Source: an uncultured Collinsella sp. (GTDB lineage: Bacteria > Actinomycetota > Coriobacteriia > Coriobacteriales > Coriobacteriaceae). Taken from it: a stretch of DNA of 37,854 nucleotides. Positions 22,466-30,865 of this stretch are shown one piece after another. The position numbers and the translations under genes are program-made. How positions within the stretch are numbered: the first letter of the stretch is position 1; each line of letters begins with the position of its first letter. The notes beneath the pieces are model-generated. The model saw only the letters and a list, made by a program, of their open reading frames with translations, did no database searches and was not told where the DNA came from. The stretch spans positions 1 to 37,854 of the forward strand of contig CABUTO010000022.1 of assembly GCA_902494535.1 (NCBI GenBank), in the 5' to 3' direction.

Positions 22466-23428
22466 TTAACCAAACCAATGTTCAACTTCGGCGCGCGTGG
22501 GAATCGATTGCTGAGCGCCCAGGCGCGACACCGTCACTGCCGAGGCGCGAGCGCCCGCGGCTATGCACTCAAAGAGCGGCAAGCCCTCTAGGCGAGCCGC
22601 CGCCAACGCGCCGATAAACGTATCGCCGGCGGCCGTGGTATCGACTACCGCACTCGAAAGTGCCGGCATGCGCAGCAGCTCACCGCCATCGCCGAGCGTA
22701 ACCGAGCCGGCACCGCCCAGCGTGATGACCGCGGCGCCGGCGCCCTTGTCGAGCAGCGCATTGAGCGCGGCGACGCAACTCACATCATCCGTGGGCAGAA
22801 TGCCCGTCAGCACCTGGCACTCGGTCTCGTTGGGACAGACCAGGTCGACCGCAGGCCAGACCTCCCCAGGCAGCTCGCAGGCGGGCGCTGGATTAAAGAC
22901 CGTATAGAACCCCAGCCCGCGAGCGCAAACAAGCGCCTCGGCCGTCGCCGCAAGGTCACATTCGCCCTGGGCGATAAAGACGCTTCCGGCAGCCGGGGCA
23001 ATCTCGCTGGCGTCGCCGTCGAGCTCATGGGCCACCAGACGCCTCAACGCGCAGGCAACGTCCGCGCCCGCAAGCGCATGGTTAGCGCCCGGTGACAGTA
23101 TGATGCGGTTGTCGCCCTCGCAGCGAATGATGGTCGCCGTTCCCGTCTCCACGTCATCGCGATGCACTACAAAGTCACAGTCCACGCCGGCGTCTTGGAG
23201 CCCCACCACGAGCGACGCGCCGAACGCGTCGCGACCGACCGCGCCGATCATGTGCGTGCACGCGCCCATACGCGCGGCAGCTACGGCCTGATTGGCGCCC
23301 TTGCCGCCGGCGTTGGTGATAAACCCGCTGCCGCCGACGGTCTCGCCCGCACGCGGTATGCGCTCGCACGCCACCGAAAGGTCCATGTTCATGCTGCCGA
23401 ACACCGCAACGATGCCGCGATCTGCCAT
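22466..23428 (-). CDS. rbsK: Ribokinase (PfkB family)
   Basis: A 320-residue sugar kinase that phosphorylates ribose to ribose 5-phosphate with ATP. The substrate motif GSMNMDL is near the N-terminus, NAGGKGANQA is the first PfkB signature, and DTTAAGDTFIGAL near 260-272 carries the catalytic Asp and anion hole. The start at 23428 follows GAGGAGG at the right distance. It is the first gene of the pair with the nucleoside hydrolase. It transcribes away from the acyltransferase gene, and the shared 187-bp spacer should hold both promoters. Confidence 0.93.
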   Translation of the reverse strand: MADRGIVAVFGSMNMDLSVACERIPRAGETVGGSGFITNAGGKGANQAVAAARMGACTHMIGAVGRDAFGASLVVGLQDAGVDCDFVVHRDDVETGTATIIRCEGDNRIILSPGANHALAGADVACALRRLVAHELDGDASEIAPAAGSVFIAQGECDLAATAEALVCARGLGFYTVFNPAPACELPGEVWPAVDLVCPNETECQVLTGILPTDDVSCVAALNALLDKGAGAAVITLGGAGSVTLGDGGELLRMPALSSAVVDTTAAGDTFIGALAAARLEGLPLFECIAAGARASAVTVSRLGAQQSIPTRAEVEHWFG

Positions 23429-23570
23429 GGAAACCTCCTCATCTGCGGGCCTTATGCCCACCGCCGGCCGTCGATCGTGCACTCTCGCACCCCCTATAAC
23501 TTTAGTTCACTTTGATGTGGACGCGCGCTTGAGCTTGCGCCAGCAGCAAGCACTCACAGGAGCAGGCAGC

Positions 23571-23576
23571 TACAAT
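23571..23576 (+). promoter_or_regulatory. -10 box candidate for the acyltransferase gene
   Basis: TACAAT lies 40 nt before the ATG at 23616. No convincing -35 box is found at 16-18 nt. On the opposite strand TTATAG near 23496-23501 may be the -10 of ribokinase. Confidence 0.35.
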
Positions 23577-23615
23577 GAAGGCGTGCTGATTATTCTCGTC
23601 ATTGGATGATGTTTT

Positions 23616-25832
23616 ATGGAACAACTCTCGCAATCGGGCTCGCGCGGTCGACGCCGCACGGGCAACGAGCCGGCGCCGCACGAACGCGTGAAGGGCGAAC
23701 GCCGCGCCAACGAACCGCGACGCGCCGCGAGCCCCCATCGCGCTTCTGCCAACAACGCAGGCCGCGCCAACACTCCCGCCGCGGAGCAGGCGCCTGCTCG
23801 CCCCAAGTCCCGCTACATCCCTGCACTCGACGGCCTGCGTACGCTCGCCGTCGTCGCGGTGGTGCTCTATCACCTTAACCTCACGTGGGCTCAGGGCGGC
23901 CTGCTTGGCGTCACGATCTTCTTTGTGCTTTCGGGCTATCTGATCACGCGCTTGCTGCTCAACGAAGTCGCTAAGACCGGACGCATCGACCTCAAGAGCT
24001 TCTGGATTCGCCGCATCCGTCGCCTGGTCCCCGCCGTGGTAACGGTAGTGTTTGTAACCTGCGCGCTGTGCACTATCTTTAACCACGTGATGCTCACCAA
24101 GATGCGCCCCGACATCCTGCCGTCGCTGCTGTTCTTCAACAACTGGTGGCAGATTGCCCAAAACGTCTCGTACTTCAATGCTCTGGGCGATCCCTCGCCG
24201 CTCACGCACTTTTGGTCGCTTGCCATCGAGGAACAGTTCTACCTGATTTGGCCGCCACTGCTGTTTGCCATGGTATCCATGCATGTGAGCAAGCCCAACA
24301 CGCGCCGCGTGGTTCTGGGCCTTGCCGTGGTATCTGCCCTAGCCATGATGGTGCTTTACAACCCTGCCGCCGACCCCAGCCGCGTGTACTATGGCACCGA
24401 CACCCGTGTGTTCTCGCTGCTGCTGGGTGCCTGGATGGCCTTTATCCCCGATCGCGACCTGGCGCCGGTGCGTCTCGCTCGTCGTTTGGGGCTCAATCGC
24501 CTAGCTGGCGCCGCCAAGCACGGCAAGAACGCCGAGGGCAAGCCTGGCGAGAAGGCCGACGAAGCAGCCGAGACCGCCCCGGCACAGCCGAGCGCCCTCG
24601 TGCGTTTTTGGTCCTCGCTCGCATCCATCGATGTGTTGGGCGTCGTGGGTCTGGTTGGCCTTGCCGCCATGGTCGCGCTCACCAACGGCTACACCGCGTT
24701 CCAGTATCGCGGAGGCACGCTGTTATGCTCCATCCTCACGCTCATGGTCATCGCGGCCTGTGTGCAGCCCCAGGGAATGGTTGCCCGCGCGCTGTCCGCC
24801 GAGCCGCTCGTGTGGGTTGGCAAGCGCTCGTACAGTATCTACCTGTGGCACTATCCGCTGCTGTTGCTCATGAACCCGGTCGCCAACATCAACGATACGC
24901 CCTGGTGGCAATACATTTTGCAGGTGCTGCTGGTGGTCGCCGTAGCCGAGTGCTCCTATCGCTTTATCGAGACTCCGTTTAGAAAGGGCGCCTTCGGCCG
25001 CACCGTCGCCGAATTCCGCGATGGCACCACCACGCCCGCCAACTGGGCACGCGCGCACGTCCCCGTCTGCGCAGCCTGCGCTGTCGTGTTGGTCGTTGCA
25101 CTGGGCGGTCTGATCTTTGTGCCCGAGACGTCTGCGCTGAGCGGCGAGGGCGCCGAAGTTCTGAACAAGGAAGCCAAAAACACCGCGCCCACCGACCAGC
25201 AGGCGGCCGACGACACCGACAAGGACAACGACGGCTTCCCCGATGGCTCCTACGACCTGTTGATGATCGGTGACTCCGTGTCGCTGCGCGCCGTTGATTC
25301 CTTTGACGGCGTGTTCCCACACAGCCATATCGATGCCGAAAAGGGCCGCCAGTTTGATGCGGGCCGCGCGACATTTGAGGGCTATATCCAGCAGAACCTT
25401 GCCGGCAAGATCGTGGTCTTTGCCCTGGGCACCAACGGTTTGGTAACGGACGCCCAGGTCGACGCGATTATGGCCGACGCCGGCGAGCAGCGTATCGTCG
25501 TGTTTGTAAACACGCGTAGCCCGCAGCCGTGGGTCGAGTCCACGAACCAAGCCATCGCCAACGCCGCCACGCGCTACAAGAATGTACGCGTTATCGACTG
25601 GTACGGGCACAGCGCCAACCGCAACGACCTGTTCGATGGCGACGGCACGCATCTGTCGACTACCGGCGTGACCGAGTACCTCAACCTGATCCACGATGCA
25701 GTCAAGAAAGACCTGCCCGTGCACCCCGAGGACCACGTCAACGATCCGCAGCCGGCAGCCGTCAAGTCTGCCACCGACGCACTCGTCAATGCGCTCGCTC
25801 TCAAGCCGCACAAGCTGAGCACCGACAAGTAG
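23616..25832 (+). CDS. OatA-like O-acetyltransferase with SGNH domain
   Basis: This encodes 738 residues. A basic, disordered cytoplasmic tail (1-63) leads into an acyltransferase 3 domain with about ten membrane spans (RYIPALDGLRTLAVVAVVLY, HFWSLAIEEQFYLIWP). An extracellular SGNH hydrolase domain follows from about 530, with GDSV (Ser near 553), ALGTNG and DGTHLS (Asp and His near 676 and 679). This is the layout of OatA, which moves acetyl groups across the membrane onto peptidoglycan muramic acid, giving lysozyme resistance; other surface polysaccharides are possible targets. A linker with many Lys and Ala (about 300-325) interrupts the membrane domain. The ribosome binding site is weak. 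Confidence 0.9.
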   Translation: MEQLSQSGSRGRRRTGNEPAPHERVKGERRANEPRRAASPHRASANNAGRANTPAAEQAPARPKSRYIPALDGLRTLAVVAVVLYHLNLTWAQGGLLGVTIFFVLSGYLITRLLLNEVAKTGRIDLKSFWIRRIRRLVPAVVTVVFVTCALCTIFNHVMLTKMRPDILPSLLFFNNWWQIAQNVSYFNALGDPSPLTHFWSLAIEEQFYLIWPPLLFAMVSMHVSKPNTRRVVLGLAVVSALAMMVLYNPAADPSRVYYGTDTRVFSLLLGAWMAFIPDRDLAPVRLARRLGLNRLAGAAKHGKNAEGKPGEKADEAAETAPAQPSALVRFWSSLASIDVLGVVGLVGLAAMVALTNGYTAFQYRGGTLLCSILTLMVIAACVQPQGMVARALSAEPLVWVGKRSYSIYLWHYPLLLLMNPVANINDTPWWQYILQVLLVVAVAECSYRFIETPFRKGAFGRTVAEFRDGTTTPANWARAHVPVCAACAVVLVVALGGLIFVPETSALSGEGAEVLNKEAKNTAPTDQQAADDTDKDNDGFPDGSYDLLMIGDSVSLRAVDSFDGVFPHSHIDAEKGRQFDAGRATFEGYIQQNLAGKIVVFALGTNGLVTDAQVDAIMADAGEQRIVVFVNTRSPQPWVESTNQAIANAATRYKNVRVIDWYGHSANRNDLFDGDGTHLSTTGVTEYLNLIHDAVKKDLPVHPEDHVNDPQPAAVKSATDALVNALALKPHKLSTDK

Positions 25833-25889
25833 TCCGCAGCAAACAACCCAAAATCACTCTTTTCGAGCCGGCCCCAAGAGGTCGCGGGC

Positions 25890-25923
25890 AAAAAACAGGC
25901 CGCAGCCCATGGCTGCGGCCTGT
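25890..25923 (-). terminator. Rho-independent terminator of the Nramp-related gene
   Basis: ACAGGCCGCAGCC (25895-25907) and GGCTGCGGCCTGT (25911-25923) form a perfect 13-bp stem with a 3-nt loop. On the minus strand it is followed by a T-run; on the plus strand it is not. Confidence 0.9.
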
Positions 25924-25942
25924 TCGGAAGCAAAAGTGGGCG

Positions 25943-27205
25943 TTAAGCGCTGTAGCCCATCGCTTGCAGCACAAACATGACGACCGTGAGCACCGTAATC
26001 ACACCGATAGTCGCCCAAGTGAGCACATTCCACACGCGGCCGTTGCGGTTAGTGCCCATAATGTGACGGTCGGCGGCGATAACCACCTGAAACACCAGAA
26101 CCACGGGCAGTAGCACGCCATTGATGACCTGCGAGGTCATCATAATCTGGAACAGATCGACGCCGGGCATAAGCACCAGCACGGCAGAGATACCGATGAT
26201 GGCCGTAATGATGCCGCGGTAAACCGGGGCCTCGTCCCAGCTGCGGTCGGCACCGCGCTCCCAGCCAAATGCCTCGCAGATAGCGCTCGACGTAACGCCC
26301 GGCAGCACGCAGGCGGCCAAGAAGCTCGCCGCGACCAGGCCCGAGGCAAACAGTACCGTGGACCACTGACCCGCAATAGGCTCCAGCGCGCGGGCAGCAT
26401 CGGCGGCATCGCTAATCTGAATACCCGCCGGGAACAACACCGTACCGGTCGTGATGATAATAAAGCCGGCAATGATATCGGCGGCAAGCGAGCCGCTCAC
26501 AGTATCGATGCGCTGCAGCACGATATCGTCCTCGCCCGCGTTCTTATCGACCACGTTGTTCTGCGCCAAGAAAATCATCCACGGCGCGATGGTGGTACCG
26601 ATCGTTGCGACCACGAGCGACACGTAGCTGGGGTCATTTTGAATGTTAGGCACGACCAGGTCGACCGCGACCTCGCCCCAGTTGGGGCCGGCCATAAACG
26701 CGGCGACGATGTAGGTCACGAAAACGCAGCTTACCAGCAGCAAAATCTTCTCGATGCGCTGGAAACTGCCCGACATGGTAAGCATCCACACCAGCAGCGC
26801 CACGAGCGGCACCGAGATGCTCGCCGGAACGCCAAAGAGGGCAAGGCCACTCGCGATACCCGCGAACTCCGAGATGGTCACCGCCGTGTTGGCGATTAAC
26901 AGCGCCGCCATGGCCAGCACGCTCTTGCGCACGCCAAAGCGCTCGCGAATGAGCGACGCCAGGCCCTTGCCCGTGACACATCCGCAGCGCGCCGCGGTCT
27001 CCTGCGTCACGATAAGCAGCACGGTCATGACGGGAAGCATCCAGAGCATCTTATAGCCATAGCTGGCGCCCGCGCTGGAATACGTGGCGATGCCGCCGGC
27101 GTCATTGCCCGAAAGCGCCGCCAGAAGACCGGGGCCCATGGCGCCAAAGATGGCCGCGATGGTCAGCTTTTGCTTGGTGATCGGCTTTTGCTTCGTATTT
27201 TGCAC
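25943..27205 (-). CDS. Nramp-related metal (probably Mg2+) transporter
   Basis: This encodes 420 residues from GTG 27205, with AGGTGG just upstream, and has about eleven membrane spans. It is an Nramp-fold protein, but the classical binding motifs are changed: in TM1 DPGN is replaced by NDAGG, and in TM6 the MPH motif is APW, so the transition-metal Met is Ala. The same substitutions are known for NRMT proteins, for example from Eggerthella lenta, which carry Mg2+ and Mn2+. It lies 8 bp after an MgtE-like gene, which supports Mg2+ as substrate. I expect uptake across the cytoplasmic membrane; the coupling ion is not predictable. Confidence 0.88.
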   Translation of the reverse strand: MQNTKQKPITKQKLTIAAIFGAMGPGLLAALSGNDAGGIATYSSAGASYGYKMLWMLPVMTVLLIVTQETAARCGCVTGKGLASLIRERFGVRKSVLAMAALLIANTAVTISEFAGIASGLALFGVPASISVPLVALLVWMLTMSGSFQRIEKILLLVSCVFVTYIVAAFMAGPNWGEVAVDLVVPNIQNDPSYVSLVVATIGTTIAPWMIFLAQNNVVDKNAGEDDIVLQRIDTVSGSLAADIIAGFIIITTGTVLFPAGIQISDAADAARALEPIAGQWSTVLFASGLVAASFLAACVLPGVTSSAICEAFGWERGADRSWDEAPVYRGIITAIIGISAVLVLMPGVDLFQIMMTSQVINGVLLPVVLVFQVVIAADRHIMGTNRNGRVWNVLTWATIGVITVLTVVMFVLQAMGYSA

Positions 27206-27213
27206 GCGACCAC

Positions 27214-29058
27214 CTAACCCATGACCGACATGGTGAGCAGCACCGCAGCGGCGCAGTACGCTACGCACGAGATCATGACGGCAATAACGTTCATGGCGGT
27301 GCCCGACGTGTTGAGATCATGCTCGTCACGCCAGAACAGCACCATCAGGTAAATCACGGCGCTCATGTTGCCAACCAGGCAAATGATGGCAGCGATATTA
27401 AAGCACCCGGTAAAGAGTTGCTCCTCAAACATGGGCGCATCGAGGAACGCGGCGGTGCGCACCAGCTGCGCGCACAGGTAAGTAACAAGCGAAAGGATCA
27501 GGCCCATACCCGTGCTCTGGAAGAAGAATCCCAGGTACGGTTTGGGCTCGTCGTCGTGGCCGTCGTACTCGAGGAAGTAGTTCTTGACGAACGACACCAT
27601 GCGCGAGGCAGCCAGCAGCACGAGCGGCATGGCGCACATGGGGAACACCACCAGATGCGCGGAGCCCAGCGCCGTCCCCAGCACCGTCGCCATAAGGCAC
27701 GAGGCAATGCCCCACACGACGACCCAGTACTGACGATGCACGAACCAGCTGAGCACGTTCGTCGAGTCGTCCGACGCGCTGTCGCCCGAGCCGACGCCTG
27801 CGATCTGCAGGTCCTCCTGGTGCTCCTCGGCGATAACGTCCATGGCGTCGTCGAAAGTTACGATACCCAGGATATGACGGTTCTCGTCGCAGACGGGGAT
27901 GGCAACCAGGTCGTACTTGGTCATCTCGTCCGTCACGTCTTCCTGGTCCTCGTCGGGCGACACGTAGACCAGATCGCGATAGGCGAGCTGGCCCAGCGTG
28001 GCGTCGCGGTCGGCCACGATCAGCGTGCGCAGCGAAAGCACGCCCGTCAGCATGCCGCTCGGATCCTCGGTATAGACGTAGTAGACGCTCTCAAAGTCCT
28101 CGTCGAGCTTGCGGATTGCCTCGATGGCATCGCCGACCGTCGCCGTGGCGGGCAGCGAGACAAACTCCGAGGTCATGATGCGGCCGGCGGTGTTGTCCTC
28201 ATAGCCCAGCAGATTACGAATCGCCTTCTCCTCCTTGACGCCCATCAGGCGCAGGAGCTTCTCGGCCTTCTCGTAATCGAGCTCGTCGATCAGGTCGGCA
28301 GCGTCGTCCGGGTCCATCATGGCCAGCATCGACGATGCGTCGGTATCGGACAGGCCCTCGAGCATCTCGGTCATAAGCTCGTCGTCATCGAACTCCGAGA
28401 TGGCCTCGGCGGCCTGTGCCGTATCGAGCTGCGCGAACACCTGCGCGCGCAGGCGCGGATCGAGCTGCTCGATGATGTCGGCGATGTCGGCAGGATGCAG
28501 CTCGCCAAGCGTCTTGTGCGACACCGAGAGCTGGATGTTCTTAGTCGAGCGATCGAGCAGGTCCATGTAAGACCAGGCGATAATGTCCTCGCTGAGCGGC
28601 TTGCCCAAGTGCTTCATAAAGCCTTCGACGATATGCTCGAGCGCGGGGCTGATGGCGCGTAGCAGACCGCGGGCACCGACCTCGGCGCCCAGCAGGCGCA
28701 GCTGGTTTTCGCCCGACATGGAAAACTTGATGTCGTTTACGCGCACGACCTTCATGCCCTGCGTGTCGACAATCTGCTTGTTGAGCACGTCGCGGGCAAG
28801 CAGGAGTTCGGTCGGCTGCAGGTACGAAAAACGGATTTCGGTGGCCGACGTCTTAAGGTGCACGCCCGTCTCGTCGATACGGTCGACCCATTTGCGCCAG
28901 CTGATCATAAACGGCGTCTTGCCGGGTCCGCGGAACGCGAGCGACGTCACGTGCGGAAAAACTTCGCCGGTAGCAATACCAAAATCGTTGACCACGCCGA
29001 GCTTTTCGCCGTCGACGTCCAAGACCGGCAATTTGAGCATCTCACTCAGATAATTCAA
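27214..29058 (-). CDS. MgtE-like Mg2+-sensing protein with divergent membrane domain
   Basis: This encodes 614 residues. PRC-barrel-like segments lie at about 1-135, the MgtE N (superhelical) domain at 183-285 (ELHPADIADIIEQLDP), and two CBS motifs at 291-415. These match the cytosolic Mg2+-sensing half of MgtE. Five membrane spans follow (437-614), but the pore signature of MgtE (GGNAG-Q) is not recognisable, so the channel function is uncertain. Partnering with the Nramp-related gene 8 bp downstream suggests that the sensor half may gate or regulate that transporter. The start is TTG 29058 with GGGGAG upstream; ATG 29040 is less well supported. Confidence 0.82.
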   Translation of the reverse strand: MNYLSEMLKLPVLDVDGEKLGVVNDFGIATGEVFPHVTSLAFRGPGKTPFMISWRKWVDRIDETGVHLKTSATEIRFSYLQPTELLLARDVLNKQIVDTQGMKVVRVNDIKFSMSGENQLRLLGAEVGARGLLRAISPALEHIVEGFMKHLGKPLSEDIIAWSYMDLLDRSTKNIQLSVSHKTLGELHPADIADIIEQLDPRLRAQVFAQLDTAQAAEAISEFDDDELMTEMLEGLSDTDASSMLAMMDPDDAADLIDELDYEKAEKLLRLMGVKEEKAIRNLLGYEDNTAGRIMTSEFVSLPATATVGDAIEAIRKLDEDFESVYYVYTEDPSGMLTGVLSLRTLIVADRDATLGQLAYRDLVYVSPDEDQEDVTDEMTKYDLVAIPVCDENRHILGIVTFDDAMDVIAEEHQEDLQIAGVGSGDSASDDSTNVLSWFVHRQYWVVVWGIASCLMATVLGTALGSAHLVVFPMCAMPLVLLAASRMVSFVKNYFLEYDGHDDEPKPYLGFFFQSTGMGLILSLVTYLCAQLVRTAAFLDAPMFEEQLFTGCFNIAAIICLVGNMSAVIYLMVLFWRDEHDLNTSGTAMNVIAVMISCVAYCAAAVLLTMSVMG

Positions 29059-29272
29059 TGGTGCTCCCCATCATTATTCCCCCGGACGCGGCCGCGCGTG
29101 CGGCGTCCGGGGGCTTCTGGATATGTATACGCATGCGCGGGCGGCACGCCGCTCGACGCTTACACCCCGTGCATGCGCAAAAAGCACCTGCATGGGGTCA
29201 TCGACTGTATGGTCGAGGTTTGGATTTCACCTGTAACCTTTCTCTTGACCCTCATTAACCGCAGTAACTATA
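29059..29272 (-). promoter_or_regulatory. Promoter and ~200-nt structured leader of the MgtE-like operon
   Basis: On the minus strand an extended -10 (TGCTATAGT, TATAGT at 29267-29272 on the complement) suggests a start near 29259. The leader then holds a CCCC...GGGG hairpin with TGCA/TGCA inside (about 29164-29196) and a perfect 11-bp stem GCCCCCGGACGC-type (29079-29089 with 29103-29113) ending 21 nt before the TTG start, close to the GGGGAG ribosome binding site. It looks like an expression platform. I do not recognise the M-box (ykoK) pattern. The rest of 29273-29349 is featureless to me. Confidence 0.45.
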
Positions 29273-29349
29273 GCATCAGCATCGCCCTGCGGCATCGAAT
29301 TTATGCGCTGCACATTGCAGGCATACCAAACGCTGACGCATCCGTGACA

Positions 29350-29378
29350 TAGTCATTGGGGACGTTCTTAAATGACTA
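29350..29378 (-). repeat. Short hairpin repeat with conserved CGTCCCC loop
   Basis: Read on the minus strand: stem TAGTCATT / AATGACTA, loop TAAGAACGTCCCC. It lies 8 nt after the stop codon of the NodB-fold gene. Confidence 0.8.
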
Positions 29379-29386
29379 CCCAATAA

Positions 29387-30793
29387 CTACTCTGTGGTGT
29401 CGTTGTCCTCGGCAAGTTGGGGGAACACGGCGTCCTTGGGCATGGTGGCCTTCGTCAGCGAAGTGAGCTTTTTGCTCAGCGACGTGTCCGTCTTGACCAG
29501 GTCGCTGAGCGTCACGATCTTGTAGCCGTCGGCAATGAGGCCGTCGATAATCTGCGGCAGCGCCTCGAGCGTCTGCTCGGCGCATTCGTCTCTATCGGTG
29601 AGCAGCACGATATTGCCCGGCGTCACCGAATCGAGCACCGTCGAGACCTGCTCGTCGGCACCGTTGAGCAGCCAGTCGCCCGAGTCAATATTCCACGAGA
29701 CCACGGCGGAGACCAGGTCCATCGCATCAATCCAGTTTTGCTCGTCAAAGGCAGCGTAGGGAGCACGCAGCAGCATCGTCTTCACGCCGGTCGCCGACTT
29801 AATCGCATCGGTGCCTTTCGCGATCTGCTCGCGTACCGCCTCACGGTCCTGGCCCTTGAGCGAATCGTCGCTGTAGCTGTTGGATCCGATCTCGCACCCG
29901 GCATCGACAATCGCCTTGGCCGTGGCAGGCGAGGCCTCGGCCGCATCGCCCGAAAGGAAGAACGTCGCGGTGACGCCCTTTTCCTTGAGCACCTGCAAGA
30001 TCTGCTTGGTAGCGCCGCTCGGACCCTCGTCAAACGTCAGCGCCACGTACTTTTTGTTGCCCTTGGGCGCCACGCTGGCGCACGCAACAACGCAATCGGT
30101 GGCGGGCACAACCTCGCCGCGGTCTTGCGTCTTGCCCGACTGCTCACCAACCCACACCTCGGATCGGCCCTGGACACCCCATGTCTGCACATACTCGATA
30201 GCGTCCGTGCCCTCGACCTTGAGCTTGGGCTCGATAACCGTAGCCTGAATCTCGTGCTTCTCGTAGGTGTTACGGCCATTCTTGACCGTCACCTTCTCGC
30301 CGCCCTCAAGTTCGCTGCTATCCCATTTACCCTGTTTCACGCGCTTGCCGTCGACCTTCACCGACAGCTTTTCGCCCCCATGGCGCTTGAGCACGCTGTC
30401 ATCGACGGCCAGCAGGTCGCCTGCGTCGTAGGTGTCAGTCAACTCCTGGTCGTCGATGAGATTCTGCAGCGTAGAGCCCACGCGCACCGCGGTCTTCTGG
30501 CCGTTGAGCTCCACGTCCACGCTGCGGTTGACGTACCCCACGACGGCAGCGATAAACAGCACGAGCGCACAGCCCACGGCAATGAGCGCGTATGGCAAGC
30601 GAGACGAACGACGGGGCGTACGGCTGTTGCCGATGCGAGCGCTGCGGTCGCTAAAGCCGCGGCTATGGTTGAGATACATCGCGCCGGGCTTACGGTGACG
30701 CTTGCGCTGACCGCTGGGCAGCTGCCCCAGATCGCGGCGCGCCGTCGGACGCGCACCCGAACGCCCGTTTAAGTTGGATCCGTTTTGGCGCAT
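29387..30793 (-). CDS. NodB-fold (polysaccharide deacetylase-like) protein lacking catalytic His residues
   Basis: This encodes 468 residues: a basic cytoplasmic tail, a membrane span at 68-87, an extracellular region of about 150 residues with beta-rich repeats, and a NodB domain at 247-440. The NodB motifs can be followed but are altered: TFDDGP is TFDEGP (253-258), the HxxxH metal motif is NSYSD (305-309), RAPY (343-346) and DSGDW (370-374) are kept, and the final LLHD is LLTD (397-400). Metal-binding and base histidines are thus missing, so deacetylase activity is doubtful; it may bind glycans instead. GGGGGAGG precedes ATG 30793. It faces the cell wall, like the OatA protein nearby. Confidence 0.88.
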   Translation of the reverse strand: MRQNGSNLNGRSGARPTARRDLGQLPSGQRKRHRKPGAMYLNHSRGFSDRSARIGNSRTPRRSSRLPYALIAVGCALVLFIAAVVGYVNRSVDVELNGQKTAVRVGSTLQNLIDDQELTDTYDAGDLLAVDDSVLKRHGGEKLSVKVDGKRVKQGKWDSSELEGGEKVTVKNGRNTYEKHEIQATVIEPKLKVEGTDAIEYVQTWGVQGRSEVWVGEQSGKTQDRGEVVPATDCVVACASVAPKGNKKYVALTFDEGPSGATKQILQVLKEKGVTATFFLSGDAAEASPATAKAIVDAGCEIGSNSYSDDSLKGQDREAVREQIAKGTDAIKSATGVKTMLLRAPYAAFDEQNWIDAMDLVSAVVSWNIDSGDWLLNGADEQVSTVLDSVTPGNIVLLTDRDECAEQTLEALPQIIDGLIADGYKIVTLSDLVKTDTSLSKKLTSLTKATMPKDAVFPQLAEDNDTTE

Positions 30794-30814
30794 GTGCCCT
30801 CCCCCATAAACACA

Positions 30815-30844
30815 GCAAGCCGGAGCAACAGGTCTCCGGCTTGC
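30815..30844 (-). terminator. Hairpin between PRC-barrel and NodB-fold genes
   Basis: GCAAGCCGGAG (30815-30825) and CTCCGGCTTGC (30834-30844) form a perfect 11-bp stem, 8-nt loop. No T-run follows, so termination may be partial. Confidence 0.6.
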
Positions 30845-30865
30845 CTCCCATCATTTGGTACGTCG

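Noticed and set aside
29161..29202. 13-codon ORF in the MgtE-like leader
   Set aside because: No ribosome binding site precedes it and its sequence is fully explained by the hairpin it overlaps.
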